Below, one piece after another: positions 50,227 to 61,989 of a DNA stretch of 64,000 nucleotides. The stretch spans positions 1,674,001-1,738,000 of the forward strand of contig CADCXA010000031.1 of assembly GCA_902806565.1 (NCBI GenBank), given 5' to 3'. The position numbers were made by a program, and so were the translations under genes. The notes under the pieces are model-generated. The model did no database searches. It worked only from the letters and a program-made list of their open reading frames with translations, and was not told where the DNA came from. Positions within the stretch are counted from its first letter, which is position 1. Each line of letters starts with the position of its first letter. The DNA comes from Hypoxylon rubiginosum. Its lineage: Eukaryota; Ascomycota; Sordariomycetes; Xylariales; Hypoxylaceae.

Positions 50227-53200
50227 CTATGCAACGGCCGAAGGCAAAGCGAAAGCATCCCTCCGCTTCGCCGTCTGGCAAGGCCCCTCCCTGTCCGAGT
50301 AGTAGTAGCGCGTGCAGTCGAAGACCGGCACCACGATGCCGCAGCCGTACGTCTCCGTGCCGGCCGAGTCCAGGATGTAGTTGTACATGGCGTCGTACTT
50401 GCCGCTGCGGTACCAGATCTCGTTGTCCGTGAACTTCCAGCTGTTGCCGCCGCCGCAGTCCGTCCAGTCGTCCAGCCCCTGGCAGTCGTCGCACGTGAAG
50501 TCCGCCGCGCACACCGTCGTGCCGTCCTCGATCACGTGCGCCTCCCAGATGTTGTAGAAGAAGTCGCCCGTCCCGGTGATGGACAGATCCAGGCACGGGT
50601 ACCTCTCCGGTGTTGCGCATAGGGCGCACGCCGTGAAGCACTCGCAGCCGGCCGGGCAGCCGTCGTCTTGCCGCGGGTTGACCTGCAGCTCGTAGCTGCG
50701 CTTCGTCTTGTCTACTCCCGCCGGCGGCTCCGGTGCCGCCGTCACCATGCTCAGGTCTGGACCCACTATCGAGCGCGGCGCGTGGACGAGCTGGGGAGCG
50801 TGGGTCTGCTCGGCAGGTGTGTCGGCCACGTATCGTGGGGGAAGAGAAGGCCGCTGGCACAAGGCAAAGGTCGTGGTCCCCAGGCAGACCTCACCGGGCG
50901 AGGGGCAGAGCGGATTGCCGGTGGCAGTGGGGATGGGGGAGGGAGGAGGGCAGACGGATGAAGGAACGCATGCGGTATTCCCGCCGGACCCGTTACAGAC
51001 GGTGGTGGTGGACCAGGGGCGCGGACATGAGGTCGAGCTGAGGGTGGGCAGACTGAGGGAGCTGGAACTAGTAATGCTACCACCACCACCGGGGGGAAAG
51101 CCTGACGAGATTGTCGTGCTCGATGGGGTTGCGCCGGCCGAGTTCGGGTCCTTGGGGTCTTGGTACCCTGGAGGGTAGCCGGTTGGCGTGGGACCGCACC
51201 AGTAGCCCGAGCACACAACACCGCCGCACGCGGTCGGGTTCACACATGTCGGGCCCACTGCCGGACCTGTAGTAAAACTGATTGTGGTGCCGCCACCATC
51301 GATCGGAGGAAGGGGGCAGGAGCCCCCGGACTGGCGCTCGAAGAGGAAAGTGTTGTTGCTGCTTGCCATTATGGCCGGACCCCCGGCTATATCGACGCTG
51401 ACGCAGGTGGACGGCGGCTCGTAGTCTGTAATATCGGGGGGCAGGTCCGAGCACACATTGTTTGGGTCGCCGCCATTAGGGAAATCCAAAAGGCAATCTA
51501 CGCCCTGGTCCATGCCATTCCAGATAATGGGAACCGGAGTACCAGGGCTGTTGACGATCGGGTTCGGGTTGATGTTGCGTTGCAATGCAACAATCATGGC
51601 CTTGACTGCCTTGGGGCCGTCCGAGTTTGGTTGATTGACTAAGAGGAGTAAATAGACACACATTAGCAGCTACTCTACAGCCCATACTGAAACCAGGCCT
51701 CAACAGCAACGAGAACAAGACGTAACACAAAGAGAACATAGAGTATCATAGGATAGGGAAAGCGAGTCAACGTTCATGATACAGAGCAGGAGGGTTCAAA
51801 GGAAGAAGAAAAAAGGGTGGTGGGGACTTGAACTTACGCTGATCCTGCCAACTTGACGGGAGTTGCTTGAAATATGCAGCGAGTGCCGCAACCTCGGGAG
51901 CTGCGAAAGAAGTACCCGAGTCGACTTCGTAGTTCGCTTGCGAAGTTGCCCAAAGACTCTTGCCTGCCGCGTATGTAGTCAGGAACGAAGCCGTCTGCGA
52001 GAACCCGGCCCGCTTGCCGAACTGGTCAGTGGCGCCTACGATGATCATGTTCGGGAGGTATCCGAGGTCCCTCGAGTCCTGTGCATTCCTCCATAGGTTG
52101 CGTTGTGGGTTATTGGGGTCCGCGAACAGTTGTGGATAGGTGTCGATGGCGGTACGGAGTGAGCCCGAAGAATCTGGAGTCATGCCCCAGTTTCCTGCCG
52201 ACACGACAATTGTAACACCCGCTCTGTCCATCCTCTTCAGAATGTCATATAAGGTGCGAATAAATATCGGAGTCCAGTAATTGTACTTCCCGCCCCACGA
52301 GATGTTTATGACTGAGCTTGCGGGTGTCCTCGGGGGCGTGTTCATGTCGTCCCAGGCGCTCAGGAGATCTTCCAGATACCAATCGCGAACGTTGTAATTG
52401 TCGTCTTGTGGCAAGCCATGGCCGGAGAACACCACGCTGCACCCCTTACAGACTCCCAACCTGCCACCACTTATGGCCGCAGACACGGTGGTGCCGTGAT
52501 GCGCTGCTATGTCGTTTGTACTATAATTGTAGTAGAGTTAGTGGGTGGAGTGCACTAGAGTTATAGTGGGATCAGGGGGTAAGATTCTCTGTAATAATAG
52601 TGAATATCTTTTACAGGGTAGGTTCTCCCGAGTGCCCTGTAAGTACAGTGGACTTAGTGGGTAGGTGCGCTATACTTACACAGCGAGTGTGCCGTAGCGG
52701 CTCTGCGGCGACATCGCACGAGGCGCTGTCCGGCCGGCGAACTCTGGGTGGCTAGTCCATACGTCCACCTCACCTATGGCGTAAACGGTGATGCCCGATC
52801 CGGCCGAATCATCGTAGAAGTATACGAAATCGCGGTCAGGATTAACTCCACCTCTTAACCCCAACTTCCATCGCTGGCCTGGGGGTACTGAAATCAAAGC
52901 GTCGTTCCAAAATTCACCAGCTATAGCCGACGTAGCTGCCCGTTTCCAGGGCTGGGTTTTGTCTGCCTCGGGAGCGTCTACGCGAGTTTCGTTATGCGAC
53001 AGATCGTGGGACGGAGATGGGTACTCATTGTCCACATATTCGCGGCCAAGAATCGCAGGCGACATGACGTCTCCTGAGCCTAGACCGAAGATGGGGAGGC
53101 CAGGGGCCGGGTTATTCAAATTCCAGTCGTAGTAATTGTACAAGCTGAGAACATCTGGATTGTTATCAATCAATTCTTTCGTGCTGGCAGGAAGGCTTTG

Positions 53201-56200
53201 CACCCAGAAATATGCCGTGTACCCAAGCCTACTGGACCAGATCTGGTCGTGGAGGTCATTCTGGAGATTCTCTGCGATACTTCTCACATTCATCGGATCT
53301 TTGGGATAAATCACGACACCGACTTCGACACAATCAGCGCGGTGCTTTATTACGGGGAAATCGTCATTGACGGTATCAGTTGGGCTAGGGTCAACCGAGC
53401 GGGCTCTAGCAGCACCTGTTGGGGATACGGTGCAGGTCTCAACCGTAGTGCTAACTGTCGCAGTATTCGAATAGCTTGCGTCGCAGCCAACGACGGGCTC
53501 ACAATCACTGGCCGTGGATGTGGCTGTCGTTGATGTAAAGGTATCGGTTGATGTGACAGAATAAATGGTGGTAGTGGAGCATATAGATGCCGTTTTGGTC
53601 GTGCATCTTTCTGTCGGCTCCGACGAGTAGGTCAGGTGATAGTCTGAACCGATGGTAATCGGGGGCCAGGGCGGTAGCGTACCCGACAGCGTAAATCCCG
53701 AGGGCCAATCGATTGACGGTGGCGGCCCGGGAGGATATATACCCGGTGGGAAGGTCCAGAACCAACCGCCTACATGAATATCATCGTGCGAAATACAGAT
53801 GAAAAAGAACCAGAGTGTGCAGGGCTGCTTCGAGCCACCGCCAGTAGGTTCCGGCTCCGAGACGGTCGTAGTGATGGGATAAATAACACCAGGTGGCCAG
53901 GTGGCCCAGACTGGCAGCGGAGTTGTCGTACTTGATATTGTTGTCGGTGGTGTCGTGGTAGGGGCGCCTGTCCAGAGCGTAACGAGACTGCAATCAACTG
54001 ACACAAGACCTGTCGTCGGGGCTAAGAAGGTTACGACTCTGGTAGTCGGACAATTAAAGCCTATAGCCCACGTTGTTGGCGTTGAGCAGTCGGTCAAGAT
54101 TGTAACGGCAGGTGTGGCAAAAACAATCGAGCTGTCGGGCGGGCACGTTACCGTCGTAGGTGGTATGGCGGCTGGGAAGCTGATGGTGGTGACAGTCGAG
54201 CCTGTCACAGTCACGGTGGATGTGATGCCCGTATAGTAGGTGCTGGTAGCACCACCAGTGGGCTCGGGAGTGGTAAAGGTTCCCTCAGGTCCTCCGTCAA
54301 TCTGCGGCCAAGGCGGAAGGGGGATGACACGTGATGTGGTACCACCACTACCGTCGGGTAGCCCGATCGTGATAGGTGAGATATTGACACTGGGTGATAT
54401 GTTAATAGTGGACTGGCCCGATGTTATATTGTAGTTGGAGTAGGGCAGTCCTCCGATAGTGACAGGGGGTATCGTGAGCACGGTAGTGGTTGTAGTTGTA
54501 ATAAAGGTCACCGTTACGACGCCGTTGGTTGTTATTCTAGTTGTACCACCGTATTGGAACGAGGTAGTGTACGGGCTGGGGGTTATGGTAGACGAGCTCG
54601 GTAAGGAGCTCGTCGGGAACACGAGAAGGCAAGAGGAATCAGAGCAAGTCACAGTCGTCGAGGTCCAGATTGGCGTGCCAACGAATATAGTATCAATGTT
54701 GTCCTCGCCGTCGAGTGGGAGCCAGATACTGACTTCGGTCGTAAAGCCGTGCTGATTCGAGTCATTTTGGAATACTACCGTGTTATCGATTCCCATGGCG
54801 ATCTTGGAGGTTGCTACCGTGAATAAATTAAACACAACCACGCTGGTCGACCCGGTGACCTCGAGAATACGTTGCTGGCAGTCGTGCGTGTCAATGCAAT
54901 CCTGATAATAATCTTGGAAAAAGCTGTATAGTCCGGCGCCGTGGATGGTGACGGAGCTCGAGTCCACAATGCGCAATCCCCATGAGGCAGCACAGGAGGT
55001 ATCACCGTCGCAGCTACTGAAGTCGGGGTCGTTGGCAAAGCTAGCAGCCAGGTCGAAGGGATGGGGGGCAATGGGCTCTGGCTGGTAGTAAGGTGTTTCG
55101 GTTTGGATATGCCCCATGTATATGTCCTTAGCACCGCTCAGTTGATAATTATACATGACGGAATGCTCAGAGCCGGAGCCGTAGAACCACGAGGGGCCTT
55201 GCGATTCGATCAGCATTCCACGGGCTCCGTAGATACTGATCTGGTTGGACATCGTATCCGGGTCATTGTACAGGCTCTTATCGTTATCGTGGTCGGCCAC
55301 CCAGGCCCAGACGTTCTCGAAATAGCCGGAAGCCTCCCTCGTGACGTGAAACATCAGCGATGCGGCGATGCACTGATCGTTGAAGCTGCGCTTAGGACAA
55401 TTGGCAAAGTCGAGGTCGGTGCCTGTGCCTCCACCGACGCGAAAGTGAGAATCCCACATGGCTGTGGCACCCTGTTCGGAAGCGGCAACGTTCCACTCCA
55501 TGAGGATTGCTCCGGCCGTGTTGCCACGGACACTGAAAAGCATCTCGATAATCTCCATGGTACCAATCTCGCCGGCGTTGCCCACCTGCACCATCACCTT
55601 GGGGTTGGCCATGTCAGAGAAGTAATAGCCAGTGCCTTGGATTTGAGACCATGACGATCCCTGGACTCGTGACCCGGTTGGGATCAAGACAGTGCCACCG
55701 ACTTGGTAGATGCCGGCAGGGAAATAGGCAATCAACTGGGACGATACAGCGTTTTGGAGAAAGGCATTGATACACTCGGTTTGGTCACCGGTCCCATCGT
55801 TGCTGCAGCCACCATCACGGGTGGCAACCGAGAACTGGGAGGCGCTGAATGTCTCGAACTGCGGGCGAGATTGGACGTAGAGATTGCCGTTTGACAGCAG
55901 ACTGGCAGCCTTTGCTGGAGCAGACGCAGCGCCAGTAATTTGCGAGGCCGTAGAGCCGTTGTAGGCTTTGCCTGTGGCCCACAGGTCGATAGTGCCAGAA
56001 GAGGTTAGCAAGGTATCGCCACCTTCGACCTGAACAACCTGGGCCACGCCATCTACAACAACGTTGTCGAGGACAATATCGGGGGCGTTGGCCTTGTTGT
56101 TCGTTAGGATACCGACAGGGACATTCGAAATCGTGCTATCGATAATAGAGACGGAACCAATTCCTTGACCATCGTCACCCCCTACACCACTGATGTTAAA

Positions 56201-57599
56201 GCCGATAGCGCCCCCGGTAATTTCGATGCCTTGCCAAACCCAGCCCCAGTCCCACACCATCTGAACAGCAGTCAGACAGCCGTTGAACTTCAAATTGCGA
56301 GCCGTATACTGCTGGGAACCAGCACGCCAGCCGATGCTGCCGCCGTTGAAGGTCAGGTCCGAGACAAAGCCACCGCTTCCATTCTCGGTGAAAATTCCGA
56401 CGGCGGTGACTTCGTTGTCCGAGGTGGCCTCGGGCATATTGAATACGAGGTTTTGCAGTGTCGTAGCTTGTGCCACCTGCCAGTGGATACCCGTCGGTAC
56501 CAGAGGCTGGTCATTGTCGTCAGTGGCCATGGGCATCTTCGTCAAGTCGAAGACAAAGTTACGGATGTGCCGAAAAAATTGGTTTTGATTGACGAACCAC
56601 TCGGCACCGGAGCCGCCGGGGATATACACATCCGTATCAATGAGCCCGATACCCTTGAAAGTGTCACAGCCTTCGATAATCGGCGGGTCTAGGGGGTCCC
56701 CGATAAATTGCGTGTAATATAGTTGGATGATGGGAGTGCAGATCTTATATCTCCCACTAGGGAAATAGATGATAGCACCTTGCGTGAAAGTGTTACCGCA
56801 CTCCTCACCGCATCGATTACCGTCTGAAACGGCCGCATTGATGGCCTCGGTAGCATCGCTGCCGCCGGTGGAGTCGGCTCCGTAATCATCTCTAACATTC
56901 CGGAAGAATTTGTAGCCCGATCCAGCCAAAGGTTGCTTCAGAGTAGTCAGCCTAGTTAGCCCTAAGATACGATGATAACGCTGCCGTGCTACTAGGCGCT
57001 TTTCTACTTACGCTACCCATTGGTCCTAGGTCCGACAACCAATATCCGCTGTCCTGGCGTTTCGTATTTTGACCGGGGGTGAAGTTGGAAACGATATGTG
57101 ATGTCTGGTTGTTACCAAAGCCACCGCGGACAATTCTGCCATTTTTGAGATTGGACATGTACTTGTCAAAACTACCAGAATAGTCCCAAACAGGACCCTG
57201 CTGCGTTCCTAGTGACGAGAAAGGTAAGTAAGAGTATACGGTTCAAGACAGCAAGAGCAAAAGCGAGAGGAGGGAATGGAGAATTGTGAGAGTGAAAGTG
57301 ACAAGGAGAGCCATCATGGGGATGAATGAGTATGGGAATCGACGACGAACCTTTGTCTGGGGCTGCATGGTAATAGTTGTGAGTGTTGTCTACCATGTAA
57401 GATGGGTTGGGCTATCGAAACAAGTCAGCATAAAACCATCTCCTGGTATCTCTCAGTTGTGGCCGTCCTTCCTTACCTGTGGGCCGTAATCTGGGACGTC
57501 CGGATAATCTACTGCATTGGAATACTTCCACCCTGCAGAAGCGCAGAGGAAATGGAGCAGTAGCGCCACGAGCATGCGGAGGCTTTGCCTGACCGCCAT
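50227..57599 (-). CDS. Giant secreted GH55 beta-1,3-glucanase / subtilase fusion, 2243 aa
   Basis: Six exons: 57599-57477, 57411-57351, 57208-57012, 56935-52680, 52520-51838 and 51638-50227. All junctions keep frame. Residues 1-22 are a signal peptide. A GH55 double beta-helix spans about 130-865 (GIHWQVAQATTLQN, WDWGWVWQGIEI, HIQTETPYYQPEP, IHGAGLYSFFQDYYQ). A Thr/Ser/Pro-rich linker (866-1290) follows, then a region resembling a subtilase propeptide (about 1330-1400). The S8 domain (about 1500-1770) has His1554 in HHGTTVSAA, the oxyanion Asn in VSAGNWG and the nucleophile Ser in D-S-G-T-S-F-A-A-P. The Asp position reads Glu1516 (AIGEVDVWTSHPEF). The C-terminal 470 residues are Pro/Ser-rich, then Cys-rich. 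Beta-1,3-glucan and protein are joint components of fungal walls, so a dual attack is plausible but unproven. Confidence 0.82.
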
Positions 57600-58212
57600 T
57601 CTAAGGAACAAAAGGAGGGCCCGTAGGTCCCAAGTTGAGCGTTGACGAATAAGGAGAGTAGAACTGACGAGGACAGCAAGTAGCTACCGTATCTTTTATA
57701 GGTTACATGTCGAACCTCGTTTGGTAGGTATAAGGCTGACGTGCAGGCTAGCGGCCCATGCTAAGTCGAGGCATACACCCTCACAAGACCCTGGTCTGTG
57801 TTGACCGGCGAGATCCCAACAGGCCTTCCAATATCAGGTATGCTATCGGAAGGGGGATGCTGACATCAGTATTTAGTCACGGACCACAACCGTTCGCGGC
57901 AAGCATCGGCCGGATGGTTCATAATAGCGTGTTCCTACCCTTGACATGGCCAGTCTAGAGCCATATATGTACCTAGGTTGGCAACAAGCATTATCGTATA
58001 AGAAATCCAAGGAATGCCCTGTCAGTTACTTGCTCGGCGAATATAAATAGCTTGCCTCTACTCGAGTATACCAACAAGAGGATCTCTTAGTCGAGTTCTC
58101 CTCAGCAGCAACAACACTTCCATCATCCGGCTATTCTCCAATTCTTCTACACTCATCTCGCTCTTCCTGCCTTCTCAGGTGTATACCACACGCGCCACAA
58201 TATACTATCAGT
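57600..58212. other. Divergent promoter region of two secreted-protein genes
   Basis: 0.6 kb between the GH55-subtilase gene (minus) and a small secreted protein (plus). A bidirectional promoter is possible. No sites could be assigned. Confidence 0.5.
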
Positions 58213-58761
58213 ATGATGTACTCACGCCTGATTAAGATCGTTATCGCCACCGCCTTCCTCGCTGGCGGCGTTGCCGCGCAATGCGATGACGGCGAGGGGA
58301 CGGATCTGCTCTGCTACAGCGAGCCCGGCGGCGTGCCCCAGGACGTGACAGTCGCGGACATCCAGTATGTGGCCAGCTACCTGCGCGCGTACGGTGCGCA
58401 GACGAAGGCGGGCCGACAGTTCACCATGACAGCGGCGGACGCACCTGGCTGCTCCGAATGGACGCTGTACGCGCACGGCACGGTGCTGGCCCTCGGCAAG
58501 CATCTCGACAGCACCGTCAACTCCAGCGTGCTGTTCTCCGACATCGCGAATACTATCGACGGCGGCGTTGGTGCCACGCCCGCACAGCAAGCGGCGGCTC
58601 TCATCGGCTGCTCCACCGCTGGGGGCTCGCTCGGTGTCGTGTACAATGCCTCCAACGCGCAGTACAACACGGCAGACTACCTCGCCAAAAGCTACACGCC
58701 TTCAGGTATCCTCGTCAAGATCGTCTCGTCTTCCCCGCAGCTGGCGGCCTCCGTGCTGTAG
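58213..58761 (+). CDS. Small secreted protein, 182 aa
   Basis: A single exon with two consecutive ATGs; the first is taken. A signal peptide (about 1-22, IKIVIATAFLAGGVAAQ) precedes a mature protein of about 160 residues with four Cys (CDDGEGTDLLC, PGCSEW, IGCSTAG). These could form two disulfides. N-S-S and N-A-S are candidate N-glycosylation sites. The body is Ala/Gly/Ser-rich, and third positions are strongly G or C. No family recognised. Its size and secretion fit an effector-like or antimicrobial role, but nothing in the sequence proves this. Confidence 0.72.
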   Translation: MMYSRLIKIVIATAFLAGGVAAQCDDGEGTDLLCYSEPGGVPQDVTVADIQYVASYLRAYGAQTKAGRQFTMTAADAPGCSEWTLYAHGTVLALGKHLDSTVNSSVLFSDIANTIDGGVGATPAQQAAALIGCSTAGGSLGVVYNASNAQYNTADYLAKSYTPSGILVKIVSSSPQLAASVL

Positions 58762-60710
58762 GCGTCTGGAAGCTTGAGGAAGTTGGAGGGAGAGGGGTAT
58801 TCCGATTCGGATTCGCTGATGTCGGGGAAGGATGAAGAACATTGAAGGGAAGGAAGGTTTACGTACAGCTGAAGCAGCACAGCTGAAACCTTAATTAAAC
58901 AGAAATTGATATGATTGGATAAGACGTCTGAATAAAAATTCCAGGATTATGCAACCCTTGTACACGTGGCGACCGGGATACATGTACCTTTCTAAGTACC
59001 TATCGATAGATCGACACTGCTCAGACTCACTGTAGTTAGCTTCAGATTCTATCGATAGGTACCCCAGATCCTTGGGTTCGGTGAGAAACGATCATAGTAG
59101 ATACCTTATTTCAGGGTCCAATTTTAGGTTAGGGAGTTCAAATCCTATGTATCAGCGCTATTTGGTATCCCCCTCTTTTCTTCTAGGTACTAGAACCCCT
59201 CACGAGAATCTGGAATACATCAATACACCAATCCTTCTTCTATGATGCCGTACTACAATGACCTTTTACGAAATCTTACTACCACACTTTAGATTCCTAT
59301 CGAAGCTCGCGTACATATGCACGTACACGGGCTATAGCCTGCAGTAAGCTGTGTAACAAGGATGAGGGCCCGAAGACTCCGCATACCACATAACCACCCC
59401 CAGCTGACCATAGGACAGCCAACAGTCTCCATATCCGTATTTACCGGCAGGTTCATCGCCCCGTTGCCGATTCGACGCATCGTATGCTCCGCGCACGACT
59501 TCTTGCATGAGAAGTTCTTGTTCTGTCCTTGGCTGCATTCATCTCTACCAGTAGTTTAGTTGAATGTCTTACCTGTCTGCCTGTCAAGCATTGAGTCGCT
59601 TGTTGAGTGTATTAAGAAAGGGGCATATGAATGCCAAGTCAACCTTAAACTAACCTCGAATCCGAACCGAAATGTCTGTGTAGGCAATCGTCTGCTGCCT
59701 AAATTATAGGACTATATCATGATTTCAATGTCCCCGACTTTAGGACTTAGGACTCTGGGCTCTAGACCTAGGTATAGATTGATAAGCAGAGAAAACCCCT
59801 GGTCTCTTTCCCAAGAAGGAAAGTCGTCCGCTTCGCGTTTAATGCTACAACAACGATATTAATCCTCTCCAAGTGTTGGAATAGGACTCCCGACGAAGAG
59901 CGCTCTAGCCTCCTCAACCGGGTAGGCCTAGTCTAGTAATTATCGAAGGATTAGCTGTGGTAATGTGGCGCGGCAACTTCACCGTTTAACAATCATATGT
60001 TGCATCACGCGTAAGCTGAAATATTACTACCTCACACAGCAGCTCTAAAGCATTTTTCTAGTATACATCCCTAGCGATATATCGTCTCTGATACATGGGT
60101 ACGAAAGTACTTTCATCGGCCAGCCTTGCTATTTCCCGTCCTAAACCCGATTGCTCGTATTAAATCATAGCATTGAAGATGGTTTTAGTCTTCCGGCTTG
60201 TGATCCGGAGGACAAACGGCATCAGTCCTAGGTACCTTAGGTATATGCATGCGCATAGCCTGCTGCTGTTAGGCCGATAGCTCCTCAAGTGATAACAACG
60301 CCGGTGTTAGTTTGCCTTCAATTTGCGTCGCAATGGCAGAAATATATGACCAACAGATGACGTGAGTCTTGTCATGAGATATATGCTATACCACTCACAT
60401 TTCACCTTATAGTGGGGTGCCCGACTTCTTGCGACAAGCCACACAGGCAGAATCGTAAATTACAGCATTGGTAGCACACGAATACGCCCATCTAGAGGCG
60501 GTGTAGGTAACAGCAGGAGCTGGCTATCTGTAGCAGCGTCTGCAGATAGATGTACGATGTCTAATGGTTCTATTATGATAAATACAAGCGTGTGGCCTCG
60601 TCGGAGAGAGACTTGAAGCTAGGTATCATACCGACTACCACTTCAATCTCTCAGAGCCTTGTTTTATATTTACATACACACCTTGGCTGTAACCTCTATC
60701 GTCTTTCAAA
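58762..60710. other. Intergenic
   Basis: 1.95 kb with one inverted repeat (separate entry). The right end is the likely promoter of the small cysteine-rich gene. No gene seen. Confidence 0.5.
58996..59062. repeat. 15-bp perfect inverted repeat
   Basis: GTACCTATCGATAGA at 58996-59010 pairs with TCTATCGATAGGTAC at 59048-59062 across 37 nt. Each arm also contains the self-complementary TATCGATA. It lies about 240 nt past the stop of the 182-aa secreted protein. Confidence 0.75.
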
Positions 60711-61154
60711 ATGAAGGCTACCAATACCATCCTCTCCATCCTCACGACTGCTACCATCACGGCCGCTGTACCATTTGGTGTTGCTGAGAATGGCCTTGAA
60801 GATCGCCAGAACAGCGGTTGCTACCCCTTTGAGGACCCCGACTGCTGCGTTAACTACGCAGTATGCCAGTGTGCCAATGGTAAGAGGATTCATCACTTAT
60901 GCCTAGCAAGAGAAAGGAACTCGGGGAAAAGGGCTAACTTGATGTAATAGGATGGTTCTACCAGTACAACCAAGCCGAGAACGGCTGCAACCCACCGGTA
61001 TGCTTAAAATCTTTTGATGCTTGTCCCGCTACTGCTTGTGTTTTTGCTATCAAATATCTGTGTATTCGCTCCAAAACCCGTATGCTAATTGACCTTTCTT
61101 TAGTGGGGTATTCTGGGAACAAGTGTCCACGCTATTCCAGGCTTCTGTTGCTAA
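60711..61154 (+). CDS. Small secreted cysteine-rich protein, 88 aa
   Basis: Three exons: 60711-60879, 60951-60997 and 61104-61154. The introns are 71 and 106 nt, with GGCTAAC and TGCTAAT branch sites. A signal peptide (about 1-19) and a short acidic prosegment ending near E-D-R-Q precede a mature part of about 53 residues with eight Cys, including CYPFEDPDCC, AVCQCANGWFYQYN, GCNPPWG and a final C-C. Splicing places all eight Cys in one frame and ends cleanly at TAA, strong support for the model. The pattern resembles small secreted proteins widespread in plant-associated Pezizomycotina. Function unknown; an effector-like role is possible. Confidence 0.82.
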
Positions 61155-61554
61155 TCGCCCCCTTCATGTACGACCGCAGTCTCTTTGATGCTGGACTCGG
61201 GGCCCGCAGGAACAATCTCGCCAGATGGCTGCCAAAGGGTGAGAAAGGGAAGGGCATAATAGCGGACTTTCAAATATGATTGGAGCTACCACCTGGTGCG
61301 CTCTCTTGAGATCATACGAAGGTTCTATAATATGGCTAGATTCTTAAATAAATGCTTCGCTTACTTGGCAATTGCGTATATAATCTCTTAGGCATTGTAA
61401 ATTCAATTCGTCTACGCAGTAAAGAAGAAAAGGCAGACAATAAAAAGGGAGAAATTTGTTTGAAACTAGTTTTATTCTTAATTAATTTCTGCGCAAACGG
61501 GTTATAGCAGTTATATTCTCCTGCCATTCTAGACAGGTGAAGGGAAGGAGTGGA
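61155..61554. other. Intergenic
   Basis: 0.4 kb 3' flank of the small cysteine-rich gene. Nothing recognised. Confidence 0.5.
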
Positions 61555-61975
61555 TCAATATTGGATTGTTGTCCAGCACGACAACTTTGTACTTCTGTGG
61601 TTCAATCTTCTCCCGGGTAACAAGTTTCCCCGAATATACCCAGTGGCCTCGTTCACTTGGGTGCGAGATTTCAGTAAGTTACACCGGCCGAAGTACAGCT
61701 TTCCGTTGTCGTCGGCTGTACCGATCAATCCCATGATTCTTACATAGAATGTCTCCGCTGTTCTTCGTCCCCCCGCTGCTTCCGGTCGTAAAATACTGTG
61801 GCAGTTCGTTGTCAGGCTCGAGACAGACATCTGGCACAATCGCCAGGTACCCTCGGTCTAATGCACCTTCGAGTTCGACCAATAGGAATATGCCATTTGC
61901 TGTCGTTATGACCTCTTCTTTGGCTCGATCTCCGAAACGCGTCCAAATGTTCAACCGATTTCCAAGGGTATAGGT
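61555..61975 (-). pseudogene. Coding-like remnant in two frames, unidentified
   Basis: On the minus strand one frame gives NIWTRFGDRAKEEV, then YLAIVPDVCLEPDNELPQYF. Near 61770 the coding look passes to another frame with FYVRIMGLIGTADDNG and KLYFGRCNLLKSRTQVNEA. The two segments together read like one folded domain broken by a frameshift. I could not assign a family, and no start codon or intact exon chain is visible. Confidence 0.3.
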
Positions 61976-61989
61976 GTGCGGCGTGCAGA

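Noticed and set aside
50201..50860. 219-codon minus-strand ORF overlapping the end of the GH55-subtilase gene
   Set aside because: It is a frame shadow of GC-rich coding sequence; the in-frame exon carries the Cys pattern and continues the S8 gene.
51639..51837. Twin intron in the last, 199-nt intron of the GH55-subtilase gene
   Set aside because: A CAG-TATGGG sequence looks like a resumed donor, but the base before the first GT is C, so no [D1,2] arrangement is possible, and the simple intron keeps the frame.
52521..52679. Second stwintron in the GH55-subtilase gene
   Set aside because: The 159-nt gap contains several GT and AG candidates, but a single intron (GTAAGT to ATTATAG with a CACTAAC branch) already restores the frame, and nested options leave poor donors or wrong phase.
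59125..59145. tRNA T-arm-like GTTCAAATC
   Set aside because: No matching acceptor stem, D-arm or anticodon arm upstream.
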